A DNA stretch of 55,145 nt. Source: Naegleria lovaniensis. Taxonomy: Eukaryota > Heterolobosea > Eutetramitea > Acrasida > Naegleriidae. The translations under genes were made by a program, and so were the position numbers. The notes below the pieces were generated by a model. It searched no databases. It saw only the letters and a list, made by a program, of their open reading frames with translations, and had not been told where the DNA came from. Where the stretch lies: contig NW_025407895.1 in the NCBI RefSeq assembly GCF_003324165.1, positions 1 through 55,145 of the forward strand, in the 5' to 3' direction. Shown piece by piece: positions 1-11,270 of the stretch; the first letter of the stretch is position 1; every line of letters begins with the position of its first letter.

Positions 1-1415
1 CTGGAGTGAAAGCGATGTGGCTCACTTCCTTCTCTCCAATCACTTTCCAGAAGAACAGATTGTCTGTGGTAAGTCAATTTATTTGATCATAACCGAGCGA
101 GTTTTATATTTTCATTAAACAGAACTTTGGTCCAAAAACGTCAATGGCGTTCAATTGTTGAAAGCTTGCTCCTCTCAATTGCGTGACTTTGACCTTGACA
201 AAAATTATGCATTGTTAATTTGTGATTTGATCAAAAATTATCAGAAGAATCATCATCAAATAAGAAAGACAGCAACAATGTCGTCCGCACTCACTCATGA
301 TGATGTCTTGTTGGAAAAAATTAATAATTATGAGCTGAGCGCTGAACAATTTTTAAAGATGAAATACTTCAGCACGAATGATGAAGAGTTGTCGTCATTA
401 TCTATTGAGAGTTCTCCATTTGGAAATCTCAATATATGTCACTTGTCTAACAATCGATTGGGAACCATATATACAGCTTTCAATGGGAATAGAAAAAGTG
501 GCACTCAAATTGCATGCCCTGTTGAACGAAACCAATCAAAAATATTTTGTGAAACAAATGTTAATGATGAATCAACTTTCTCACCCCAACATTGTAAATG
601 TTTATGATGTGTTTAAGGTCAACTCTACAAGAAGAATAATTTGTATTGAAATGGAGTTATTGCAAGGAAATTTATTCTCTCAATTATTGTCACCGGAGAC
701 AAATGTGGACATTAGTGAAAATTTGATTCTTCAAATTGGATATCAAGTGTGTTCAGCATTGAGCTACTTGGATGCAGTAGACATGGTACACATGTAAGTA
801 CATTAATGTACACATGGATTTTTTAAATACTTTATTTCCTTAACCAATTTTAGTAATCTTAAACCTGAGAATATTCTGGTGAGAAATTTTGATGCACAGA
901 CGCAAACCATTAACGTTACTCTCTCAGATGTGGTTTGTAGTTTTGTATCAGGCACTGGTCACTCATACATTCCACCAGAATACGCTGCGAATGAGCAGAA
1001 TAGTGAATATACAAATCGTGGAAATATTTTCATTCTTGGAGTAATTTTATGTCAACTCATTCTTCATGACAAGGTATTCAATGTCACATCTACTACCACA
1101 AATTTCATTCGAAATAGATACGGTACCAAGTATTCAGAAACGTTGCTCACTTTAATTGATTTTATGTTACTTTTAGATCCAAACGATCGTCTCTCTGTGA
1201 ATGAAACCTTAGAAAGGTTTTCAAAGTTGACCAATCAAAGAGTGAATCAGCCACAACCACTTAAACCTGTGGTTCGATATTTGGAAGGTAGTAACAATAC
1301 TTCATTTGTTGCAACCGATGAAGAGGTTGTATTGCAACATTTATTGTTGAAATATGATAATTTACAACCAATTTTTCACAACACGTACTGGACAGCTATT
1401 GAGCGTAGAAGATAA
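1..1415 (+). CDS. SAM-domain pseudokinase, 5' partial, with one frameshift
   Basis: The gene is cut by the window start. I read exons 1-68, 123-793 and 854-1415 with GTAAGT donors and AG acceptors. Exon 1 and the start of exon 2 encode a SAM-like fold (W-x-x-x-x-VAHFLL ... LWSKNVNGVQLLKAC), a protein-interaction module. A protein-kinase-like domain follows: VALKLH for the Lys strand, then LSHPNIVNVYDVF and CIEMELLQGNLF. The catalytic loop reads HINLKPEN instead of HRDxKPEN, and no DFG is seen (SDV in its place), so catalysis is unlikely. The reading frame breaks at an A5 run (493-497): upstream ...YTAFNGNRK and downstream VALK lie in different frames, and one A fewer would join them. This is either slippage decay or an assembly error. 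It is the first of three related kinase units in a row. Confidence 0.6.
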
Positions 1416-1513
1416 AAGAAATAGTTACTCGAGAAAGTCTATTCTATTACTTGCTATTAATGACCATGCGGTGCTTAATCCAGTATTTTTTACAAGCAAG
1501 GAGAATTAAGAAC

Positions 1514-2183
1514 AAGTATAGACATCCAAATCTTTCCAAAAATATATTCTGTTTTTTAAGCCTGGAGTATTGTTGACGTTATGTATTGAAATGGAAGAAG
1601 TGAAGGGCAGTTTGTTCTCAGAATTTGTAGAGAAACGAGCCTAGAGAGCATTTGTTAAAACAGATTGCTATTCAAATTTGTGAAGCTTTGATTTACTTAT
1701 ACACGTTGGACACACAATGTGGAGTTGTGTAAGTAATGATTGATAATAATTCGTTGACTTTTTGGATGTATCATTCTGAACATATAGTGACATCAATTTG
1801 TCCACAATTTTTGTGAAACAAATAGAGGGACAAAAGATTAAAGTTGCCTTGTGTGATTTTGGATTGGCCACAGTTTTGAACGACACAGCTATTGAAACGG
1901 AGCAGTACAAAGCTCCAGAGGTTTTGAATCACAAGCTGTTTTCATCTGCAAGCGATGTCTTTGCCCTTGGGGTGACGTTATATCAATTAATGTCCCTCGA
2001 TACCGACACAAGAATGGGAATGAAATCCATAGAAACAAGCAATATGAAAGAATTTATTCTCAAAAACACCTCACCGTTCGGCTATAGCAATGATTTTGTG
2101 CAACTAGTGGCTTCAATGCTTTGCTTCGATTCTAAACAAAGAATTTCAGTGAGAGTATCAGGAAACAACTCAAAGAGGATGCT
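1514..2183 (+). pseudogene. Decayed protein kinase copy (second unit of the tandem array)
   Basis: This region resembles the intact kinase that follows but cannot be read in one frame. Pieces recognised in order are YRHPNL, LCIEMEEVKGSLFSEF, EHLLKQIAIQICEALIYL, then after an intron (1729-1787) DINL, VALCDFGLA, YKAPEVL, SASDVFALGVTLYQL and SKQRISV. The N-lobe upstream of YRHPNL is missing or unrecognisable. There are apparent extra bases in the A5 and T6 runs near 1540-1557, and a TAG plus a frame change near 1645. Near 2148 the frame changes again, and the C-lobe helix continues (ESIRKQLKEDAM) straight into the next unit. The intron falls next to the catalytic loop, as in both neighbours. DFG is intact but the HRD region is degraded. 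I read it as a degraded tandem duplicate. Confidence 0.6.
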
Positions 2184-3168
2184 ATGGATACCAGATTCAA
2201 CTCCATGTCATATCAATTTGTCACAAAATATACCACAGCAAGTTCCGTACGACAAGTTTCATTTGGATGGATAGATGCGGATGTTCACATTCAGTTAAGC
2301 AAACGCTATTCAAACGTTGAGCAACTTGGCGAGGGAGGCCAAGGTATGGTTTACAAAGTGTTCGATCACAGGTCCAAGAAAAACATTGCACTAAAGGTTT
2401 CCAAGACATCTGACTTGAATTCTGCTATTGATGAAGTGATGACTATGGCAAAACTGACACATCCACATATTGTTCCTACGTATTATGCCTTTCCAGTTGG
2501 AGTTGACACCATTTGCATTGAGATGGAATTATTGAAAGGGAGTTTGAAACAGGAGTTCATAGAACGGAAAATCGTGGTACCTGAGAAAATATTAACCCAA
2601 ATTATTGAACAGGCATGTTTGGCTCTCAAATATTTGCATGAGGATAGAAAAGTGTTGCATAGGTAAGTGTTGTAGTTTGAAATTGAATTCCTTAAATGCC
2701 CAACACGTCGCATGCAGAGATGTTAAACCCATGAATATTCTTGTGAAAGAATATGAAGCTGAGAAACAAGAAATTATTATCGCGTTAGCTGACTTTGGAC
2801 TAGTTAAATCCATCAATAATCTTACCAATAACACAGACAAAGTAGGAACTGCAGAATTTATGGCTCCCGAATTGCTGGCCAACGAACAAGACAAGTTTTC
2901 TTCTGCAATAGATGTTTTCGCTTTGGGTGCAACATTGTACCAGTTGATGACCTTGGACGAACGCACAACTCTAGGTGTGCTCATGCAGGAACTAAATAAG
3001 GAAGAAAATCCAGCAATGTCATTCGTGAGACTATTGGCACAAAAATCAGAAAGACGTTATTCAGCAGGGTTAATGAAATTAGTTTCCGAGATGCTACGTC
3101 TAAGGGCAAGCCAAAGAATATCAGTTCAAAACATTCTTACAAAAATCCATGATCCGAAAAAAAACTAA
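2184..3168 (+). CDS. Protein kinase, complete catalytic domain (third unit)
   Basis: Exons are 2184-2662 and 2718-3168, joined by a 55-nt intron that splits the Arg codon of HRD. All kinase landmarks are present: Gly-rich loop GEGGQGMVYKV, ALKVSK (ATP Lys), a Glu in the following helix, HRDVKPMN catalytic loop, ADFGLV, MAPEL, and DVFALGATLYQL of the F helix. It should therefore be an active Ser/Thr kinase, but I cannot name a substrate or subfamily. The ATG at 2184 is the first in frame. The frame stays open upstream to 2136, and the upstream sequence continues the helix of the previous unit, so the true polypeptide may be longer and contain more than one kinase domain. Its stop is 18 nt from the convergent stop of the next gene. 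Confidence 0.75.
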
Positions 3169-3186
3169 ACCAGTAAAGTCCGTGGT

Positions 3187-4749
3187 TTACAAGCACGATA
3201 CACGTGACGTGTTATCAATTTCATTTAACATGAGCCTGCGTGGATCTTCACTCCATTTTGGCAGCCATATCAATGGCTTGCTTGCACAATCCCTGATATC
3301 AATAAACAGCGAAGAAGGATCGCTATGTGTCTTCTTGGTGAAAAAATCCTGAATTTCTTGATCGTTATTTGAACGCAACCCTTTGGTATGTTGAAAAAAT
3401 AAATCTATATCTTGCAACACATATCTCAATCTTGCAGATGAAATGGAGCTAGCTTTCGAATAGTGAGTCAGTAAATATTCTAAAAACTGCCCTCCTGCAG
3501 TAGCAAAAACAACGAACGCTGAAGAATAATGTGACTCAGCGGTTGAAGTCAATAATTGAGGAATAATTGTTGAAAGCTGGTGCACCATGTTGTCAAAATG
3601 CTCCATCAGACTTGACGCACTGCAGGACGACATACATTTCACGTTGAATACCAAAAATGTAGGCATAACCTGTCCGCTTTTCATGTCCTTGGAGTATTGG
3701 CCTTTCCACAGTTGAAACGTTAAATACTTGTTTTGAAAACATCCCAAAAAGTATTGATTATCGAAATACGATTTCAAATTCTTCAACAATAATCCATGGT
3801 TATGAAACACTGATTTCATCAAATCTTCATATTCTCTATACGTCTCAACTTTTTGAAATGTTTGTTCACATGTGGTTCCATTCCATGCTGCTTCTCTTAC
3901 TATTGAATTATTCCGTTCTGCAACAAGCTCATTCAATGTAATTCCAATATACGAAAGGCTCAATTTTGTGGGAATCATTCCACTCTTAATGATAGATTTG
4001 AATGATTTTACATTTCCTTCAAAAACATGTCCATACGAAAATCGAACACCCATTTGTCGATGAATCAGTAAATGAAGATACCATAAAGAGCCTTTCATCA
4101 AAATATTTCCTCTATATTTCTTGTGTAACCATCCTGATCCATCAAATCCAATGTTTTCAGGCTTTCCATTCAACAGGACGCTCTTGATACACATTCCGAT
4201 CAATGAGGCAGGATCATAGCTTCTGGTGGAGTCGTCATATACCTGCAAGTGAAGAACAAAGAAAGATGGAGAATTATCGTTTGGTGTGTCTTGGTTTAGG
4301 TGGATTGCATTGGCATATTGTGACCATCTCTCATAAACATTCCTATCGTTCATCTTTAAAAAGGTTTTAATTTCAAATTCTGACAAGTATTGATAGTACT
4401 CTTCCAAAGATTCTTTGGATTGCTCAATTTGTTTCATCATCTGATCAAACCACGATGAGTCGGCGTTGTTGATATTATTTGATGATTCATTACTTCTCAA
4501 GAGGTTGGATTGGCAGAATAATTTCAAATTGAAATTATTCGGAGACAGATAGGCAATGCAATAACGAGGAGGAGGTTGATGGTTATTCAATGATGATGAC
4601 GATGGTTGCTGCTGCATTAAATTCCAATCATCATCATAGAAAAGCACTCCGTTTTTCAACAAAATTTGAGCATGATGAGGAAATATCTTGTTCAGTACAA
4701 GACTCATACCACTTGCTTCCTGTGTTGTTGTTGATGATGGAGAATTCAT
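3187..4749 (-). CDS. GNAT-like N-acetyltransferase domain protein (uncertain)
   Basis: A single-exon gene of about 520 residues, starting at the ATG at 4749. The middle part suggests a GNAT fold: a beta strand SLIGMCIKSVLLNG, then LHKKYRGNILMKGSLWYLHLL in the place of the acyl-CoA-binding R/Q-x-x-G-x-G/A loop, then VFEGNVKSFKSIIKSGMIPT matching the N-x-x-S-x-x-x-x-x-x-x-G strand-helix of motif B. The phosphate-binding loop is degenerate, so acetyl-CoA binding is not assured. The N-terminus has Gln/Ser/Asn-rich low-complexity stretches. No signal peptide or membrane segment is visible. The gene is convergent with the kinase array. Substrate unknown. Confidence 0.45.
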   Translation of the reverse strand: MNSPSSTTTQEASGMSLVLNKIFPHHAQILLKNGVLFYDDDWNLMQQQPSSSSLNNHQPPPRYCIAYLSPNNFNLKLFCQSNLLRSNESSNNINNADSSWFDQMMKQIEQSKESLEEYYQYLSEFEIKTFLKMNDRNVYERWSQYANAIHLNQDTPNDNSPSFFVLHLQVYDDSTRSYDPASLIGMCIKSVLLNGKPENIGFDGSGWLHKKYRGNILMKGSLWYLHLLIHRQMGVRFSYGHVFEGNVKSFKSIIKSGMIPTKLSLSYIGITLNELVAERNNSIVREAAWNGTTCEQTFQKVETYREYEDLMKSVFHNHGLLLKNLKSYFDNQYFLGCFQNKYLTFQLWKGQYSKDMKSGQVMPTFLVFNVKCMSSCSASSLMEHFDNMVHQLSTIIPQLLTSTAESHYSSAFVVFATAGGQFLEYLLTHYSKASSISSARLRYVLQDIDLFFQHTKGLRSNNDQEIQDFFTKKTHSDPSSLFIDIRDCASKPLIWLPKWSEDPRRLMLNEIDNTSRVSCL

Positions 4750-4816
4750 TTTGTTGTTGTGAGAGATGAATCCCAATTTTCCGTTTCAAAAGCTTCAATT
4801 CGTTGTTCCGTTTCAT

Positions 4817-5002
4817 TTAATTTAATTTTTTAGTTTTAAAATTCAAAACGACAACAACAACATGTTTATTTCTAAAGAAAGTTGTTTCTGATGGTTCTAA
4901 TCGAATTGCAGGCCACAGCTCTTTGAATTCAGATCCTCCACTAGCCCATCCACTGTTACCATATTGTCTTAATGCCTCTTGATGTCGTCTTTTGGCATTC
5001 AT
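4817..5002 (-). CDS. Possible small protein, 61 residues, unrecognised
   Basis: A short frame beginning at ATG 5002 lies 67 nt upstream of the GNAT-like gene on the same strand. The first 45 residues have a protein-like composition (QYGNSGWASGGSEF, ELWPAIRL); the end is Val/Lys-rich. It could be a separate small gene, a leader exon of the downstream gene through an intron I could not place, or chance. No family is recognised. Confidence 0.22.
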   Translation of the reverse strand: MNAKRRHQEALRQYGNSGWASGGSEFKELWPAIRLEPSETTFFRNKHVVVVVLNFKTKKLN

Positions 5003-5292
5003 CAATCACTCACCCCATCACCTTTCGGTTTCATTTTGAACCTGTTCCCTTCACTTGTCTTTTTTAACACAAAAAAAAATCTAAGAGAACTCACCACGTG
5101 GTTGTTCAAAGCATCATCATTGCACCACTGACAACAGCATCAACAACACGAGAGAGATTGCCTGTGTTGTTGTCCTCATATTATCCTCCTTCTTCTCTGA
5201 TCACATATCCCTTTACCTTTTTAAGAAAGTATTTAATAACGTCATCATCATCATCATAATATTACTTGCTTCTACTAACCACATAAACAAGA

Positions 5293-8200
5293 ATGTCCAA
5301 TCAAACGAAAATGGATCTCTCCATTGCAGAGAGAAGAGCCTACGAATTTCTTCTCCGTTCAGAAGAAGCCAAACGTTGGATCGAAGAAATGATTCAAGAA
5401 CGTTTCGGTCAAGGTTCTACCATTGCCTATTTCGGTGAAATGTTAAGAGATGGTGTTGCTTTGGCCAAGTTAGCCAAGATCTTTGCTCCTTCACAAGTCA
5501 AGAAGATTAACAAACCAAATCAGAATACCATCAAATTAGAGTTTAGCTTGGTGGATAATATTACTCAATTTTTGAATGCTTGTAAATCGACCGGGTTTAG
5601 AGAAATTTATTTGTTTGGTATGTTGTTCAATCGATTGTTACTTCAATGGTTTCTAATGGGGTTTCGAATGATAACTAATAATGACTCATACTCATAATTA
5701 TTATTACTGATGATTTTGACTCTACAACCACCACCAAAACTCAACATATGTTTGGCATCTTCTAATTTTATCCGTGTGTCATCACGAATCATCATGAAAA
5801 CGTTTTTTACCATAACTCCACGAACTGACATTAACACTTGTCAATCTCTACAACGAATCTCTCTTGAATAATTTTATCATCCACATGGCTTGCTTCACAC
5901 AACCATAGAGGTTACCGATTTGTGGGAACTCAAGAATGTCTACAAAGTTGTCCATTGTCTTCACTCTCTTTCATTGTATCTTTTCCAACACGGTCTTGCC
6001 ATCAAAATGGAAAGACTCAAATCTCTCAACGTTTCTAGAGAAGATTTGGAACGAACCAAGAAGATGCTCGATGATTTAGAAAATTCTGGTATCAAATTCG
6101 ATCAATCCTTGATTGAAGGAGATGATGATGGAACATTTAGTGAAGATTTGTCCTCTGATTTGAGATCGGATAATATTCGAGCCTATGTTACTGGTTTGTC
6201 TGATCCTGAAATGTGTCAAGTGAGTGGAGACAGTTTGACTCGTGCTGTGTGTGGTGTGGAAAACAAATTCACAATTCACGCTTTCGATTCTGATGGAAAA
6301 CCATTAAAGTATTGTACGGACACATTTGTGGTTGAACTCAAATCATCGTCAACCACAATTCATGCTCAAGTTTTAAACAATGGAGATGGAACTTTCACCG
6401 TCAAGTATACTCCTCAAGTTGCTGATGAATATGTCATGACCATTTCATTGTACGATGAAGAATTGGGTGATGTTGCTGGTTTGCTAACCAATAAGAACAG
6501 TTCCGATGGAGTCTGGAATGTGAAAGTGACCGCAAATCCAATTTCCGATCCAACCAAGAGTGTTCTCAAACCATCTTCTCAACACGCTTCAAACAATCAA
6601 AGATCGTATCGTGCAGGTCAAGCCATTGAAGATTTGATTTTAGAGAGCAGAGATTTATACGGAAATAGAGGAGCTGGAGGTGAACCATTCTCTGCCAAAC
6701 TCATTTCTCAAACTCCTGAGAATGTAGTTGAGGCAAAAGTTGTTGATACTCGTGATGGATATTATCAATTGCTTTTTAAGGTTGAGAAGGCTGGTAATTA
6801 TACATTGGAAATTTCTCGACCTGGACCAAATGCAGGAGAAACCATCGTTTTAACACAAATTCGTGACAGTACTAAAATTACTGTACATGATTCAGGAAAG
6901 AGTGATCCTGATAACTGTGTGTTCATTGGTTTGACCACCAATTTACATCATTTGGTAGATGAGAATGCTGTTGAAACTGACAGAATTGTTTCTCAAAAAT
7001 CCAATACTGTTAAATTAGAAAGAAAAGCCGGTGACGTGATTCGTTTCTTAATTCAAGCACGTGACGAGTTTGGAAATGTTCGTGAAGTTGATTCAGAAAT
7101 TCCTTTGCCTCCTCTCATTTCTGAACAATTCCACGTCATTGCTTGTTTGGAAGGAGCTAGAGAGTCACCTGCAGAATCAGCAGATAATTTATTAATGACT
7201 CCTAGAACTGCTAAGGTTGCTAAACAAATTGAAACCTTTAAGACTGAAACTGAATCAGAAGCTTACGATTCAACAATTGTTAAATTACCAACCATTGATT
7301 CAGATTCAGAATTGACTGCACTTCTCGGTCTCGCTCAATTACAAACTGGTGACGCTCAACAATTAGAATCAAAACTTCACTCGACATTGCTCAAATTTGT
7401 TTCACATACTGGTCATCATGGATTGTATCTTGTTGAAACTAAATTGATCAAGAGTGGTGAATATTCATTGCAATGTAGAGTTGCTCAAGGAAGTGAAACT
7501 TCAACATCCACTGCTGCAGAATCTTCTGAAGAAACTCCAAAGCCAAAACAAACACTCTTAACAGTTGGAGGTGCTCATACTGTCATTGTTCGTGATGCAG
7601 GAGTTACTGATGCAAGTCAATGTGTTGTGATTCAAAGCTTTGCAAAGGCAGAAAATGCTTCCAAGACCATCATTGTTCCAAATCTCAACAAAATGGACAT
7701 GAAAACTGAAGAATCTTCTGAAAATCCAGATGCATTCACAGATACTTTCAAGAAATTCCATGCTGGTCGTGAAATGCACTTGATTGTTGAAGCACGTGAT
7801 CGATATGGAAATGCAAGAGAAATTGCAGAGAATGATGAATTTTTGGTAAAGTTGACACCAAAGACTGAATCTGTTTCATCTCCAATTAGTCCAAGAGGTG
7901 ATGCCAAGGTTTGTCATGCTGCCTCAACCAAGTTTGTTCAAGGAAAGGGACTTTTTGAAGTTGTCTACACTGTCACAACTGCACAAAACTACATTATGGA
8001 AGTTGTGTACGTTGACAAGTCAAAAGTCACCACATCCGATGATCAAAATCTTGCAGAACGTTATACATTTGCTCAACCTGTAAAAGCATTCCCTCAAGAA
8101 GTGGTTGTGACAGATGCTGCTAAAACTGATGCTCAAAATGTTCTCTTCTCAGGAACTGGTGTCACCAATGGAGTTCAAGGAAAGGAAGCATTCTTTGTCA

Positions 8201-10803
8201 TGAGAATGAGAGATTCATTCAAGAATTTAAGACGTCAAGGAGGTGATCAAGTGGAAGTAACAGTGATCAATGATGCTCGTAAAATTGAAACTCCAGCAAC
8301 TGAAATTGTTGACAATCAAGATGGTACTTATACAGTTCGATATGTGGCAAAAGCATCTGGTAAGAATCGATTCCAAATCAGAATCAATGGTGAACTCGTT
8401 CAAGGAAATGATATTTTGGATGCTGGTTTATTCATTTCTCCACCAAACATTGAAGATGCAAGCAATGTTGAAACCATTCTTGACCATGATTTACTTTCTG
8501 CTCTCTTGAATGCATTCCGTGTGGAACAAAAGACTGACAATTTGGTTGAACAAATTCAAGCTTTGAGACAAGAACTTGTGAGACAGTTGAGAGAAAATAC
8601 CCGAGTTGGTTCCGGTGTTCGTGAAAAGGAGAGAAAGATTTCATTGCTCGCTGAAAATAAGTATCATGCCGAAGAGTTGATGAATCAAAAGGGAGGTATT
8701 ATTGGATATTTCCAACGTAGAAGAACTATGCAACTTAATAATGGACTCGATGGTCTCTCTACTTCAGCTGCCGATGCCATGATTAAGGAAAATATTAATC
8801 TTTATGGAAATTTGTTCTATTTACTTCAAACTAATCCAAAATATTTGGCCAAATGCATTTTCCTTGTTCCTCCATCTGAGCTTGACCAATTCTTGAACAC
8901 TGTCACTTTGACTTTGTACGGTTATGCTTTCAACCCTCGTGAAGAATACTTGATTTTGAACTTGTTCAATGAGGCTCTATTGTTGGAAGTTCAAAACTCT
9001 AATCTTGACAGCTTCTTGTCAGGTAACCCAATTTTGATCAAATTATTGATCAACTATTGTCACGAAAGAATTTCTGGAAAGACTTTCTTACAAAAGGTCC
9101 TCTATGATAAGATTCTTGATCCAATTATTGAAGAGAAGGACCTCAACTTAGATTTGAATCCTATCACATTGCTTCGTGAAATGGTTTCTCAATCCGAAGT
9201 TGAAACTGGTATCAAGTCAACCATTGACTTTAAAGAAATGACTTATGAGAAAGCCATGGAAACCAATGAAACTGTTCGTAATGTCATTAACATGAGAAAG
9301 CAAAAGATGATCCAAATTTGCGAACAAATTCTTACAAGTATCTATGATAACATTGCCGAGTTACCTTATGGTTTGAGATTTGTTTGCCGACAATTGAGAG
9401 CACTCTTACTCAAGAAACATCCAAATACTGATGAAAAGAAGATTAATCAAGTTATTTCATACATTCTCTTCTTCCGTTATTTGAACCCTCCTCTCTGTGC
9501 ACCTGATGGTTTCAACTTGACCAAGAAGAAGATTTCAGCAGTGATGAGAAACAACTTGGGTCACATTTCCAAAGTCTTGATGAGAATTACCACTTTCAGA
9601 GAATTTGAACCTCATGTCGATCATCACATGGTCATGATGAATGAATGGGTTCATAACAATACTGGACCATTCGTTGAAAAATTCCTCATTCCTAGCTTAC
9701 AAATTGTTGAACCTGAAGAATTCCTTGGTGTTAATCAATACGCTGAATTGACACAAAAGAAATCACCAAGTATTACCATCACTATTAATGAAATTGCTCT
9801 CACACATAATTTATTGGTCAAGTTTGCCAAGAGAATTATTTCACAAGAACAAAACACTCCTGATCCATTGAGTGATTTACTCACCAAGTTCAAGGATAAG
9901 ATTCCAGAACAAGTCGATACTGGAAAGAATGAAGAGATTACTCTTCTACTTGTTCCACCATCCAATGATGAAAAATCAGCTGATGACAATGATGACTCAT
10001 GGTTGGATGTGACACCAGAACAATTATATGAACTCACTAAGGAAAATCTTCGAACTCTTCTCAAATATATCACTCCACAACAATTGGGTGAAAGTGTTGA
10101 CGATACCATTCAAAAATCTGCCATCTATACTGAAGAATTGGCCAAGAATAAGGAAACAGAAGCTACTGCATCGATTGTGAAGAAGAAGATTGATGATATT
10201 AGTCGTGCTCTTCCAAAATTGGAAGAATATCAAATCATCTCTAAGGAGAATAATTATCGTAAATTATTGATTGACATTACCAAGGAAATTCAAAATCGTG
10301 AAGAACTTCAAAAGAAGCAACAAAAAGAAATTGAGAGATTGAAGGAAAGTTTGAATAGCTTGAAATCTTATTATACTTTCTTGACTGAAAAGGATGCAAG
10401 CTTGGATGAATATGTTCAACAAACACTTCGAAATTATTTCAAGAAGCAAGAGAAGAAACAAGAATCTTCCAAGAATGCCAAGAGCAAGACTTACAAATTC
10501 TCGTACAAGAAGTTGACAGAAAAGTACAAGGTCATTCAAGAAATTCAAGATGGTGGTTCAGTGAACTCGTTGCAAAAGAAGGCTGTTAAATTCACCATCT
10601 CCATGAATGAATCTGAACCTGGTGTGTTTTTAGTGACACCAACGCTGGCTGGTGTGACCATTACAACATTGAAATTGAAGTTGGATGAATTGTTGGATAA
10701 ACGTGAAAAGGGTGTGTCAACCATTAAGATTGAAGGAGTTGTTTTGGATGTGAACATGACCATTCACTTGCTGAATAAGAAATTCTTGTCAAAGATGAAG
10801 TAA
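5293..10803 (+). CDS. IQGAP-related RasGAP with CH domain and filamin repeats
   Basis: Exons are 5293-5617 and 5909-10803 (291-nt intron), giving about 1739 residues. Residues about 10-140 form an IQGAP-type calponin-homology domain (EEAKRWIEEMI, LRDGVALAKLAKIFAP, LVDNITQFLNA, VHCLHSLSLYLFQHGLA), expected to bind actin. Residues about 207-942 contain roughly five filamin/ABP280 Ig-like repeats, marked by NNGDGTFTVKYTP, RDLYGNRGAGG, ARDEFGNVREV, ARDRYGNAREI and NQDGTYTVRYVA. Residues about 1075-1375 are a RasGAP domain of the IQGAP class (FFRYLNPPLCAPDGF; compare YYRYMNP in IQGAPs). A coiled coil and the RasGAP C-terminal domain end the protein (VKFTISMNE, IHLLNKKF). I see no clear IQ motifs. 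It probably links small-GTPase signalling to the actin cortex. IQGAP GAP domains usually bind Rac/Cdc42 without stimulating hydrolysis; whether that holds here is unknown. Confidence 0.88.
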
Positions 10804-10977
10804 ATTTCTAAAATTGAATAATAATGGGACAAATTTTGATTACAAAATTAACAAACACCTTACGTAATTAAGAGTGACAAGGGGCAGATTAAAACTACAG
10901 CTTCCACCCTAAGCTGAGGTTAGTGGGTTTCGTTCATGTTCTGGAACTCTCTTATATCCCAACTACAGTAGTTGAGC

Positions 10978-10984
10978 AAAAAAA
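10978..10984 (-). terminator. Pol III terminator of the tRNA-Val gene
   Basis: Seven A residues on the plus strand give a T7 run on the minus strand, beginning 3 nt beyond the tRNA discriminator base. This is the standard RNA polymerase III stop signal. Confidence 0.8.
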
Positions 10985-10987
10985 GTT

Positions 10988-11061
10988 TACAACGAACGGG
11001 AATCGAACCCATGACCTTAAGCGTGTTAGGCTTACGATCTAACCAACTGATCTACCGTTGC
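10988..11061 (-). tRNA. tRNA-Val (anticodon AAC)
   Basis: The minus strand folds as a full cloverleaf of 74 nt. The acceptor stem GCAACGG pairs with TCGTTGT (two G-T wobbles), and the D stem is GATC/GATC. The anticodon stem TAAGC/GCTTA encloses the loop CTAACAC, so the anticodon is AAC (Val, GUU; A34 is expected to be edited to inosine). The T stem ATGGG/CCCGT carries a TTCGATT loop. The internal B box GGTTCGATTCC is perfect. There is no intron and CCA is not encoded, as expected for a eukaryotic gene. Confidence 0.95.
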
Positions 11062-11270
11062 TTACATAAGGATTGAAACCTATCTGTTATTTCTTCGCAA
11101 TTCTTACAAGAACACCCTGCACGAATACGATCATTATTGAGGACATAACAAGTGGCCACGGATGATGATTGTGGAGATGATATGAAACGGACTCATGATT
11201 CAACAAAACACAATAAAGAAAAACATCTTCTTGAAAAGCACAATTCTCATTTTAAGACAACTCTTTAAAA

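Noticed and set aside
1668-1910. Minus-strand frame across the second kinase copy
   Set aside because: It is antisense to recognisable kinase motifs and its intron.
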